From Parasponia andersonii (Eukaryota; Streptophyta; Magnoliopsida; Rosales; Cannabaceae), in assembly GCA_002914805.1 (NCBI GenBank), contig JXTB01000243.1:2042-66041 (forward strand): a DNA stretch of 64,000 nt. The letters are read 5' to 3'. Below the pieces are notes generated by a model. That model had not been told where the DNA came from, made no database searches, and was given only the letters and a program-made list of their open reading frames with translations. The position numbers and the translations under genes are program-made. Below are positions 24,601 to 36,564 of the stretch, one piece after another; within the stretch, counting starts at the first letter, position 1, and each line of letters opens with the position of its first letter.

Positions 24601-26199
24601 CAAAGTGTTAAATTGGCATGATTATCGGTTTAGTCTACGTGGCGTGTAAATGAATAGCAACGAAAACATAAGCATGTCGGCGAACTCAAGTACAACTGTT
24701 GATTATCTAAACTCTTGAAACGTGGAAGCTTAAATGAATAAACCTCGTGGCAAGAATTATGAAAAATGAATAAATAAATAAAAGGCTAAACAAAACCATC
24801 CACATAATTTTTCATCAACGATGGTGAGAAATTAATATTTGTGGCTCCCATTAAATTTATAACAATTAATTCTTACTAATGATAATGTGACATTACATGT
24901 ACGTAGCATTTTTATCACAACAAAGATAAATAGCTAGCTCAAATTACAAACCTCGTAGCAAGGATTATGGACCCAAAAAAAAAAAAAAAAAAAAAAAGAG
25001 AGAGGAAAGAAGAACACTCATGATCACCAAGGAGGAGGCATGAAATTTTATGGGACACCATCATTGAAGTGTGGCCAGTTGGCGGTGGTCCTAACGAAAT
25101 GCCACCTCATCGCATTGCCTGCTTTTGCATTGACTGTAGTCATCACCACTTTATTTTGAAATTAAACACCTTCCATATTGGTGAATGGTGAGCAGTGAAT
25201 ATTCAAAGATTAGGACTTTTTTATTTTATTAATTATTATATGGAGTAGTACTAGTACTAGCCAAGCCATAAAAATTAAATTATTACTGTCCCAACGAAAG
25301 GTGTTGGGCTGTCTTTTCTTTTTATGTGGATTGTATTCTTTGTAAAGTGAATAAGTGATATACAAAATCTGTCAGCTTCCGTGGTGCATTTAAAAGTGTG
25401 ACCAAAAAAAAAGGCTAAAATTTTGTTTGAAGAAATAAATAACTATATGGTCCATGGATATGTCTAAAGAATCCATCATTTACGTGGTCAGAAAGGCTTG
25501 GGTTTTGTATCATTGCGTTGCTTGGCCATAAGAATAACGTGATTTTTGTTCTACGTTTCGACCAACTAAATATTGTGCAACTTCATTTGTTTTACAATGC
25601 ACAGCACAGAATTACCTATAGATTAAGATATGATAACACAACGATTTTCAAATTAATATGCTTACATTAGTTAGGTCCGAAGGTTTTTTTTTTAGTTCAA
25701 ATTATGTCCACAGATTATTTTTAAATATGGGTTGATTTGTCAAAGACTTTGATCTTAGTGCCTGATTTTTTGGGTGTTAATCCAACTGTATCAAATTGCT
25801 AGGACCTACTGGTTTAAATGGGTCGTATAGGTGGGTCATGGATTACATGTGACATTTCGTCCACATTCTTTGTATGAAAACTGCTACGAGAATTAAATAG
25901 TGGTACTGTTACGTCGGAAAAGCCAAAAATCTGATTACTGGAAGAAAAAGTTAAATGTTTGTAAAAAAAAAAAAAAAAAAGTGAAGAAGAAGAAGAAAAA
26001 GTTAAATTTTTATCTCTACATTAATCATTACATTGAATCACTTGGGCTTGGACCGTCCATTCATCTATTCGATTCCTAACTGGATCAACTGTCATCATGT
26101 TATCACTTCTTTCTGGTGGACTTAATTGACAAAGAGTATTGGATATGGGCCTAAGTCTGACACATAAGAGAAATTTACACTTAGTACCCGTTTTCATTT
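24601..26199. other. AT-rich intergenic region
   Basis: I see no gene here. There are several A and T homopolymers (for example about 24976-24997 and 25959-25980). Short frames have no family similarity. Confidence 0.55.
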
Positions 26200-26680
26200 T
26201 CATAAATACATGTTTTTATTTTTTTCAAAAATACCTATTTTTATGGTCCACGTCTCATTTGCAAAATATGAGTGATCCACATTTATGATGTAAATTATTT
26301 TTTTTCAAAAATACCTATTTTTATAGTCCACGTCTCATTTGCAAAATATGAGTGATCCACATTTATGATGTAAATTTTATCGATGAGATACACATTTCAT
26401 ATATAAAATATAAATGGTATAAATTTATAATGTAAATATTTATCACAATTTACATTTTTTATTATAAAATTGACATATGATATATATTTTAAACTGCATG
26501 CTAAGTTTTATTGTAATTTTTATTCATAAATTGTAGACCACAATATATATTTAATACATAAAATATGTAAAACAATAATAGTCTATATTTCTAAAAAAAT
26601 AGATATAAAAATAGATATTTATTAAATAAAATAAAAATAGGTATTTGTGAAAATATGGATTTAAAAATAGGTATTTATGA
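26200..26680. mobile_element. MITE of 481 bp with long terminal inverted repeats and an internal tandem duplication
   Basis: The left end TCATAAATACATGTTTTTAT and the right end, read in reverse complement as TCATAAATACCTATTTTTA, match over about 45-50 bp. Inside the left half, an 80-bp unit is repeated head to tail (about 26221-26300 and 26301-26380), with GTCCACGTCTCATTTGCAAA in both copies. It encodes nothing and the interior is AT-rich. No clear target-site duplication is visible, so the superfamily is undecided. Confidence 0.75.
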
Positions 26681-28600
26681 ACTGTTCCCAACACATAAAA
26701 GATGAAAAAAAAAGATTTAATTAAGTGAAACTCACTTCTTTGGCCTAGTGAATTAATAATACCACCCCTTACATTCTCTACCATTAATTCTAAGAAACAT
26801 GGCCATCTTGCCCCTCATTCTAAGAAACGTGTTCTCTCTCCCTCAGCTTCCAGATATTCTCTCTCTCTCTCTCCTATTTTTTTTATTGAATGGCCATGGC
26901 CTCGAAAATTCGTCGGTGAGAACCGACGGTCACCTTCATTCCTATAATATTTGTGAGCCATCTTAGATTCAAACGTCTTTATCTCTAATTCCTAATCAAA
27001 ATCCATCTCCTTCCTATGCCCTAAAACCCTCTTCAACTATTCAGATTAAATAATAACTGTTGTATTAGTTTCTGTTTTTCTTGTTAGTTCAGATTAGAGA
27101 TTTAAGGATAAAGAAACTTGAAGCCTCGATAAAGACCAATGAGAAAAAGTGAGAAAATTCGTAATGGATTTCAGTTGGTTTTAACAGCGTGGTCTGAGTT
27201 TATTTTGAATAAAATGGTCTTTTTATTCGTCCCAAAAGTGGTAGGATTTAAGGGTACTGTCCACTTTAATTAATTTGTTAAAAAAAAGTAGTAATCGCCT
27301 TCTTAACCCAAAAAAAAAAAAGGACGAATGACACTTACACGGACTAATTATTTATGGCAAGTATTTTCTCTATTCTATTTTTTTTAAATGGGGTTTAATT
27401 AATGACCACAATTTATTATAAATTTAAAAAAAAATAACACATACATTATACCAAAGTTTGAACTCCTAACCCTCTAAATTTACACACATATCCCTCAAAT
27501 TTTGGACAAACTGAGTTAACTCCAGTTATCTTTCTCTACTCTACTTAATACGACTTTTTTCTTCTCAAAAATTTGTTCAGTTCGTTAGTTGTCCCCATCA
27601 AAATCAACTCAACTCCTGTGCCAATAGGTATTATATAATGCCAACACCCTTTGACGTGTCAGTTTGATAATAACGGATTGTTCCAATTTATTAATTATAG
27701 TCACTTCCAACCTATTAATTATAATCAACCCCCTTTGATGTGTCAGATTGATAATAACGGATTGTTCCAATTTATTAATTATAGTCACCTATTAACATAC
27801 TAAAATATTGAGAAAACTACTAAAATAAAATGATCAAATACCATAAGTGTCATTCAGCCTAATTCCTCTAAAATTTATCATTCGGGCACATAAACTCACA
27901 GTTCCATCCATTCTAGGCTTAAGTCGCCTAATATCATTCTTTTACGTTAATCAAAGTTAACAATAGTATTAACTACAACTTTCACCGGCTAAACTCTTAA
28001 TTTGGAATTGATGTGGGTGAGGAGAACTGATATGCCAAACAAATATTTTGAAAAGAACAAGTGGTATAAAATAAATTAGAATAAGACATTTGCTGTTATA
28101 AATATTTGGTGGTGTCTAATAAGCGGTATTGGTCTAATTTGTTTTTATACCTCCTCCAAAAGAGATGGGAAAATTTGAATATATAGTGTAAAGTTTTAAA
28201 AATTTGAAAAATCCCAGATTTTCAATTTGTTTGAAAAATCTCGGAATTATTTAGGAAAAATACTTTTTAAAAAATATTTAGGAAAATATCATTTTTTACT
28301 AATTGATTACCTTAAGTAACTCCTGATTATCTTAAATAACTCTTAATTAATCCAGTAACTTGTTTATATATCTCGAGTACGTTTAAAAAATACCAAATAT
28401 TGAAAAAGTATTATTCTATATGCTTTCAAAAAGGGATGTTTGTCTAAATGAATATGGGATTGTTCAAAGGTTTCAGCCCATCTGGAATTTTTCAATTTTT
28501 TAGATTATGGGCCTGGATTTCTGTAAGAAGCCCTCTAAAGATTAGTTTGGGTCCTTTTGGTATTTTCCATTATAAAGGCCGATGTGAAAGCCTAAAATAA
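26681..28600. other. AT-rich intergenic region with a local tandem duplication
   Basis: The stretch of about 55 bp at 27651-27704 recurs at 27735-27787 with an 84-bp period (both contain GATAATAACGGATTGTTCC). I see no other structure and no gene. A small (CT)n run lies at about 26852-26873. Confidence 0.7.
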
Positions 28601-29167
28601 GCCCATTACTTTATACTACCATATGACTATTACATCATCCCAGGTCCTACGATTTGTCACTGACCTGGAGCACAAGAAACCCACTCTGCTAATAAAAAGC
28701 GCTCTCGTTTTCGGATTTCGGCTACTTTGCCCAAACCATTCTCTCTCGTTGGGACTATCTTCTTCCTCGTCGTCGTCTTCACCAAGGTATGTCGTTAGCT
28801 GCTCTTGTTGGTTTCGAAATTTGTTATACAAAACTCAATTTTGAATGGGGCAATTTTCCGTTTCTAGGGTTTTGTATCGTTCCATTTTGAAGGTAAAACA
28901 GATGAGATTGCTTGAGATTTGAGGAGTTTTCGTTAATGGGAAACAAAGAATATGAATCTATATTCATCATATCCATGTAGAACTTGTTTTGGTTTCTTTG
29001 TGATCTTCTTTTATAGGTTTTTATTGTATTTTTCGTGACCAAACTTTTATGGGAGTGAAAGTCGAAAAAATTAAAGGATTACTTTTTTGAGTATGTTATT
29101 GTAATAGTTATTTGTGAAATTCTTTTGGTTTGAGATTTTGTTAGACTCTAGTCACAGGATTTTAATC
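28601..29167 (+). promoter_or_regulatory. Promoter-proximal region, leader exon and leader intron of the beta-5 gene
   Basis: A likely leader exon ends at 28786 with a strong donor (CACCAAG|GTATGT). The matching acceptor (GTCACAG) ends at 29157, ten bases before the start codon. The leader exon is rich in TC repeats (TCTTCTTCCTCGTCGTCGTC), common in plant housekeeping leaders. The exact transcription start is not visible. Confidence 0.6.
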
Positions 29168-31811
29168 ATGAAGCTGGACACTAGCGGTTTGGAGTCAATT
29201 GCACCGCTCTTTGGTGCAAGCAATGAGTTGCTTGATGGGTTATCTACTGCTCCAGCATTTGATCTTCCTAGCAATGTCGATGTGAGTTGTATTATATCTG
29301 TTTATATTTTTCGTATTGGTAATATGGAAATAGTGTTGACTAGTTAAAATTCTTTTTCGTTTGTGTCAGCTTGATGGGTTTTTGAAAGAGACGATCCAAA
29401 TGGTGAAGCCCGCAAAGGGTACAACCACACTTGCTTTCATCTTCAAGGAGGGTGTCATCGTTGCTGCTGATTCTCGAGCTAGTATGGGAGGCTATATATG
29501 TAAGTTTGCTTTCTTGGGTGTAATTTGCGTATCTTTTTCGTGGTTTTCAAATTTTTTTTTTTCTGTTACATTTCTATGCCAAGAATTATGAACTTGTACT
29601 GCTGGTGAAGACGTACTTTCTTCGTGCTTCAAAGTTCAATGCCATTCACGGTTTTGAACAACTGATGATTGTCTTTAGATCTTCGTAGCATGCGTGACAG
29701 TATATATTTCTTCAAAGTAATGCTTGAGAGTCTTTTGGACATTAAAAGGTAGATAAGTCTTACTTTTCCTTCCTCATATTCCAGCATCACAGTCTGTGAA
29801 AAAGATCATCGAAATAAATCCTTACATGCTTGGCACAATGGCTGGAGGAGCAGCTGATTGCCAATTTTGGCACAGAAATCTGGGGATCAAGGTAGTGTCT
29901 GATTTTGTTTCATTAAGTGATAAGTCTGCAATCTTAAGCCTTTCAGCTGTAACTTATGTTTTATCATGCCTATGGTGATGTAGCGGTTGCTGTTATTCTG
30001 TGTGATTCACTATCTTTACCACGTTTCTTTTTTGGTAGAGATTAAGTGATGCTTGGAAAACTAGAATTAGTGAAGTTCTATAATGTTAATGAACATATGT
30101 TCTTTTTTACCTCTTAAGGTAATGCAGTTTGGCCATTGGTCTCGGAGCTAGTAAATACGTCTCCTTCTCCTCCTTCCTCTCTCTCTCTCTCTCACAAATG
30201 AATACCTCGACTCTTTACTCATTCTAAAATCTAGATACGCACATTAATATCCTCAATTAGCAATATAGGTTTAGCTACAGTTTTATTAGAAAGTGAGCTT
30301 AGGCATGTTTTCCGATGTTCCTGGTTGTCTGATAATCAGTAGTATCTGCCCTTTTTTTTTTTTTTTTTTCCTGGCAGTGTACAATAAGTCTGACCCTCTG
30401 ACCCTCTGGCCATGTCTGCTTATTACATCTTCCTGAGAGTGACTTGGCAAATTTGACTGTTTAGACATGTGAAAAGTATTATTATGTGCTTCTCTTTTTC
30501 TATCAACTTCTAACAGATAATTGTTTGGTATATTAGTGCCGGCTGCATGAATTGGCAAACAAGCGCCGAATCTCAGTGACAGGGGCATCCAAGCTGTTGG
30601 CCAACATTCTGTACTCCTACCGTGGCATGGGTCTGTCTGTTGGAACCATGATAGCTGGATGGGATGAAACAGTAATGACATTCTGAATATCATATGATGA
30701 TGTTACAATTTTCATTTACAAGTCTTTGTTGCAATTTTCATTTGAGATGTGTAATTTTAATTTGTTGTGCCCTGCAGGGTCCTGGACTATATTATGTGGA
30801 CAATGACGGAGGAAGGCTAAAAGGGGCACGATTTTCAGTTGGATCTGGTTCACCGTATGCTTATGGTGTATTGGATGATGGGTCTGTGCATTCTCCTCTC
30901 AATGAATACCTAAGCTTGGCTTGAAATTTACTATGAAACAAAGTACTGCAGATTTTAACTATTTGCTACGGAATAAGTAACACTAACCAGCAAGCATTGC
31001 ACTTCTTACTTAAGATAATAGGTGAAAATAAATAGTAAAGAAATAAAATCTGCAATAAGTAAATGGTAAAGTTACAGAAACTCCTTTGAATGTTTTGAAT
31101 GAATGAGAAACTAATCCACTTCCCTTCTTGCAATGATTGCAAGAACTTTCGACAGTTTGTTTGCTTGTTTGTTCGTTTTTCAATAGCTTTTTAATTGTGT
31201 TCTTCCTTGCTTAGTACCGTTAGTGCTTTACCTTTTCTTGTTGCATTTTCAATTTGAGCAGACATAACAAGCTCCTCTTTTATTTTTGGGTAACCTGTTA
31301 TTTCTGATTGTGATTGGTTCTTATCTTATCACCATTTAGTTTTTGTCGTTCGTGCTTTACTTTTGAGTTCAGTGTGTTCTCACATTTGTTTGTTTTATTT
31401 TTTCTTGCTTTGCCATACTTAGGTATCGGTATGATATGTCAATTGAAGAAGCTGCTGAGTTGGCTAGAAGAGCTATTTATCATGCAACATTCCGTGATGG
31501 AGCCAGTGGTGGAGTTGCAAGCGGTACTCTCTCTCTGTATTTCTATCTATATATATACATACATTTATGTATACACAGTTACACAAACGTACACACTCAC
31601 AAACCTTGATACTAGCATGCACATGAATAGTCTGAAAACGCTAAGACTAATGATTGTACTCTTTGGGACTTGTTTCTAATCAGTTTATTACGTGGGACCA
31701 AGTGGATGGAAGAAGCTATCTGGTGATGATGTTGGGGAACTTCACTACCACTATTATCCGGTAACTGCAGGGACAGTAGAACAAGAAATGGTTGAAGTAA
31801 CTGGGGCATAG
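29168..31811 (+). CDS. PBE1: 20S proteasome subunit beta type-5 (seven coding exons)
   Basis: This is the chymotrypsin-like catalytic subunit of the 20S core proteasome. Exons are 29168-29281, 29370-29499, 29785-29891, 30537-30671, 30778-30881, 31423-31523 and 31684-31811. They give 272 aa, close to the Arabidopsis PBE proteins (about 274). A propeptide of 55 residues precedes the site [11 protein letters not shown]. The catalytic threonine would be Thr56, with Asp72 (AADSRAS) and Lys88 (SSQSVKK) at mature positions 17 and 33 as expected. Other family blocks seen are [33 protein letters not shown] and [13 protein letters not shown]. All introns are GT-AG and the frame is kept throughout. Plants often have two beta-5 genes, so this may be PBE1 or PBE2. 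Confidence 0.96.
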
Positions 31812-31849
31812 AGTTGTTCACCAGTCTGGACAAAGGAAGCTATCAATTT

Positions 31850-33619
31850 CTTTATGTGTGTTATGCTCCCTTGACCATTTCTTTTATAGAGCTGATCTTT
31901 TAGTTGTTTTTATACAAACGCTCAACTAAGATCTTTCTATATACAGTAATTGTTTAGTAGCTTCCTAAACTTTTAATAACTAAATTTAGCTTCTTTTATT
32001 ATCCCATTTGCTTAAACACGAATCTCATTTTTCTCCATGCTTATGCCCCTCGTTAAAAATTTGTGGATTTTGATTTTGTGGGACATATAGGTGGAGCTTT
32101 CTAGTTTTAATTATGACTTACTTTAGAAGTATCACACTAGTCCAACGTGGTGGTTTTGGGTTTATCTGTTTTGTTTTTGTTTTCGTTTTCAAGTTGATAA
32201 TTTCTACGCAAATTTTTGCAATAAGAAATATCTTGGTTTATTCTTGCTGGGAGATTATATTTCCATGGATTGGGGAGAGGGTGGAGCAACCATTGTTGGC
32301 ACTTCGGAGTAGGATGTTAGTGGAAAAAAAATGTAAATTTTGGACTTGATTATGTTTTGGTTTGTTTCTTTGATGCCTTTAGAGTGTGTTTAGTAAGAGG
32401 GTGAAATGGAAGGAATGAGAGGGTAGGGGATTAATGGATAGATGTATGTTAGGATGGTTTTTTTGTTATAAAGGGTTTTAGGAAATAAGAGATTAGGATA
32501 GATTTCAAATTTTTAATTTAACTATTTTTTAATCTCCTCCAAATTGAAGATATTTTCAGAGAGAGTTTAGAATTTCGCAGAGTAATTATTGTAAAATCAG
32601 ACTTCTTTTTTCTTCCTTCCATTTCTCTCTTACTAAACAAGTTTCTCTCTTATTTAGCTCGTACTAAATAAGGAGAAATTACTAGTCTTTTCTCTTTCAT
32701 CTCCTACCAATCGCAGCAAGAGAAGAGAGAAGAGTGTCCTCTTCTTTTCTCATCTTTTTCATTCAGTAAATATGGTAAGGGGACTTCTAGGATATGGTAT
32801 AGTAAAATGGTGTAACAATGCACCCTTGCTTCTTTGGTCATCTGATTCGAATATCATGAACTTAAAAAAAAAGACTCAGTAGAGTCTCTCATGTACCCTT
32901 CTACACCTAATGTCACCTAAATTGAAAGAAAATATTTTGCCCATCTTCTTTTACTTTCATTTTACCCCTATTTCTTCTGTGCTGCTTGCCATAGGCTCTT
33001 ACACCTGCATCAGGGAATTACACTATGAAATTAGTTGAGGCTGTCGGCTCGCGTTTTGCCGGTGACAAAAAATCACACAGTGCTTTTTTAAGCTTGAGTT
33101 ATTGCAGTTCTTATTCCTCTTGAGTTTTTATATTCTTGTTTTCTTTTACTTTATTCGTCTTAGTCTGCTTTACTTCCTTTTTTTTTTTCCCCTACTGTGG
33201 TGAGTCATATACCCATGCTTACTTAGAGATTTGACCCAGCATGGCTATAGATGTTTCTGCACGCAATACCAAAGTGTTTTTCCTTCGTTAGTATCAGATC
33301 CGCTTTTGATAGTCTTCATTCTTAGTTAAAAAATAAATAAATAATAATAATAAAAAAAAAAGCGATGGAGGGAAGTATTTGAGTTCAAAACTGAAATATA
33401 CCCTTTTTAAACATTTTTTTTTTGTTTATAGTGTTTTGCACATTATTTGGACCTGATTTTTTAATATATAGTAGATAATTGAAATACTAATTTTCCATTT
33501 AAATTTTATGGTCATTTGATTTACCCTTTGAAAGAAATGTTGAGTCAAAATTGGTTTTTTCGAATTTTCGACTGCATATTGTGATCGTATAGTCTCTTGA
33601 TTCCGGACCCTTTTTTTTT

Positions 33620-33662
<43 letters not shown>

Positions 33663-34610
33663 TTGATTTTTCATGAAATTATCTTTCCAACCATAATATA
33701 TTTTATGTTGTATTTGAAAGAGAAAGAGATTCGTTTTCACGCATGCAAGTTCACTTAAACTTTCTTTCTAGTGGGTCCTGTTTGTCTTACTTATAAGTTT
33801 TGAAAGTTAGCCATATCAATAAACGCAAATTCTTATACCGTGTATCCTAGAAGTCTCCGTGAGGTAAATATATAACTCTCTTTCTTTTATATCTTCCTTC
33901 CTTACCATCAAACAGCGTCTTATACTTGATTTGAGAGCTCCTGATGATATTTCACCAAAATCTGCAAGGGAAAGACAAACCAGATACAAATATATAGTGA
34001 GAGAATGAATATTCTATTTCTTCTTTTCCTAGTTGCCTAACCTTTTATTTTCCTCGTTTTCCTATTAAGTTATTCTATACCATTAGAATTGAATAACATT
34101 GCTCTTCAAAAATAAAAAAAAAAAAAAAAAAATTTGAAAAGAAAAAGAATTGAATAACATTGGAATTTTTGTACTGTTTTCAGATCAAAGATTGTAGTTA
34201 GTTTAATAAGATCTAATTTGTTCTTTGGTGTGCCAGCTAGGACCAGAATTGTGGTAATGGGCATGGGACCCTTATTCTTCATTAGTATGTTGAAAAATCA
34301 AAATACCAAACTTTGATTAGAGTGGGGATTAAATTCATGCCTCCACATATGTTTAGTCGCTTAAATACGAAGCAAAAGGAGTTTTCTAATTTTGTTTTTG
34401 TACTCCATACTTGATAATATAAGTCTCCGGAAGGTCATTTATGATTCGTCCTTTGCTAAAAGAAAACAAAATGTGATCATTACATACTAATTTCATAAAT
34501 GCTACCCAGCAAGTTATAAATTTATTTTTAAACATTAAAAGAAAAGGCTGTCACAGACTCATAAAATGGTGTGCCAGTGCACAGAAATAGATATGTACTA
34601 GTAATGTCTG

Positions 34611-34641
<31 letters not shown>

Positions 34642-35667
34642 CTCTCTTTCCCTGAAAATAGCTAGTAATAGCAGTCATATTACCAATTATCCAATTTTTA
34701 TAGTAATAGACGAGGCCATATCATCACATGCCATGCCCCGTAACCCGTTACTGTATCCTATTTTATTATTTACATGAAAAATGTAAAAACATTCGACGGA
34801 AGGGAAGGAAAGAAGATATTTAGATTCCAACATATTCAACCAACCAAAAGAAGACACAAGTATAATTACACCTAAAAACAAGCTGGAAAAAAAAAAAAAC
34901 ATTCTTTCTTACTTTCTTCTCTCTCTTAGTTTTAGTTAGCTTCTAAGCATGTTTTCATGATTGAGAATGAGATAAACAAATGATGATCCACATTTTCACT
35001 CAAACGAGGAAAATACCATATCTCTATCTTTAATAAGATAATCATGTGAAAACAACACTTTCTGCTATATACAATTAATTTGGCATCGATAACTACTTCC
35101 CCCAAAAAAAAAAAAAAAATAGGAAAAAGGAAAAAGAACAAAAAAATAAGAAGAAGGGCACTGCATAAGAATGTGGAAGTATAAGCTTAGCCATCAATGG
35201 AAGAGGACCTTTTGATAGTGGAAATAATCGAAGTGGCGTTGGGTGTGGGAAAGTGAGTTATTCACCAAAAAAAAAAAAAAAAAAAAGAAAAGTTTCCCTT
35301 CTTCTAAACACCAAAGTGGATCTTCATGTCCAATACTTGTCAACTATAATGAAGATGTGATAAATTAAGTTGACGTTATTGCTTTGCTATTATGAGTTAT
35401 TATCTGCATTGTCTAAGAGGGCATCTCCTCTACGGACTTTATAAACTACATTATAGTTTTATATCTTAATAGCAGCTGCCTTTTATTGTTACACCAAACT
35501 CTTCCTTGGACCCCCACCTATTAATTGAAGCCATTTATAATACATTCCACATCAAATTAGCTCTCTAAATATCGCAATTGAAAAAGTGGAGTATTGTCTT
35601 GCATATTGGCAGGAAGTAAAAGAAATTGCTAAATAATACCAAGTGAAAATATCTGTTCACTCTGTTA

Positions 35668-35698
<31 letters not shown>

Positions 35699-36190
35699 GC
35701 TCTGATAAGTGTTAAGATTCTTTTCCCAACCAGTTAAATTCTAACTTGTTTTGTACTTTAGTTACAATGCACAAAAAGACAGGGGGGAAGAAAAACAAAA
35801 GAAGTTAGAGGAAACAGACAGACCCCAAAGTTTGATACCTGACACTCAGATATTCAATTCATAATCAATAATAAACCCACACAACTTAAACCTACTTATA
35901 TTAATTTACTAAATTAGAGTAATACTTTGCAACGAAAATTTAAGTAATTAGTCCCATTTTGAGATAAGATAGGATTGGAAATTATATCACATTATTTAAC
36001 AAAATCTTAATCATTCTATGCTTACGAAAATTAGGGGGGGAAAAAAAGGAAAAAAAAAAAAGAAAGGAAGAAAAGAAAATGGACTTTTAGTGCAAAATGT
36101 AGAGACGTATTCTCCAAGTAGAAAGAACGTAACTTTCCAAACCCATGAAGGGTTCCATTCCATTCCAACAAAGACATCTAATATTTGGTT

Positions 36191-36231
<41 letters not shown>

Positions 36232-36500
36232 CGTTTAACAAATAAAGTCGAATAATAATAATAATATAGGAAAACGAAAAAGACCAAATGTAAATCAACA
36301 ATGATGAAAATAAACAGCACTGGCCATTGGCATTGCTTTTCTTCTACTTCCACCATTCTCGTTAGGAATAGGACACACTTTATTTTTTTTTTTATNCTCC
36401 TCCCTCCCACCACCACCACCACCACCACCACCACCACCACTACTCCTCCTCTCACTGTAACAACCGCACCAATATCAACCGTACGCACTGTAGGGAAAAG
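31850..36500. other. Long AT-rich intergenic region
   Basis: After the beta-5 3' UTR I see no further gene up to the receptor-like kinase. The region holds the second copy of a dispersed repeat and AT microsatellites at about 33625-33658, 35670-35698 and 36194-36229. There is also an (ACC)n run at about 36408-36440 and many A or T homopolymers. One N lies at 36396. Confidence 0.6.
32908..33866 (+). repeat. Dispersed repeat, copy 2 (partner at 12502-13262)
   Basis: Block A (about 32908-33180) and block B (about 33715-33866) match the copy near 12.5-13.3 kb in the same order and strand. Shared landmarks are CACCTGCATCAGGGAA, CCGGTGACAAAAAATCA and AAGTTCACTTAAACTT. The spacer between the blocks is longer here and contains an (AT)n run. 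No coding sequence is seen. Confidence 0.75.
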
Positions 36501-36564
36501 CAAAACCAAACACTTTTTGCCTCAAAATCCCAAGCTGTGGCCGAAACAGCCGTGACTCGCAGTA

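Noticed and set aside
30286-30693. Minus-strand frame of 135 codons over a proteasome exon
   Set aside because: It is a shadow of exon 4 of the beta-5 gene plus intron sequence.
36087-36509. Val- and Tyr-rich minus-strand frame of 140 codons
   Set aside because: It is built from the (ACC)n and (AT)n microsatellites and spans an unknown base.
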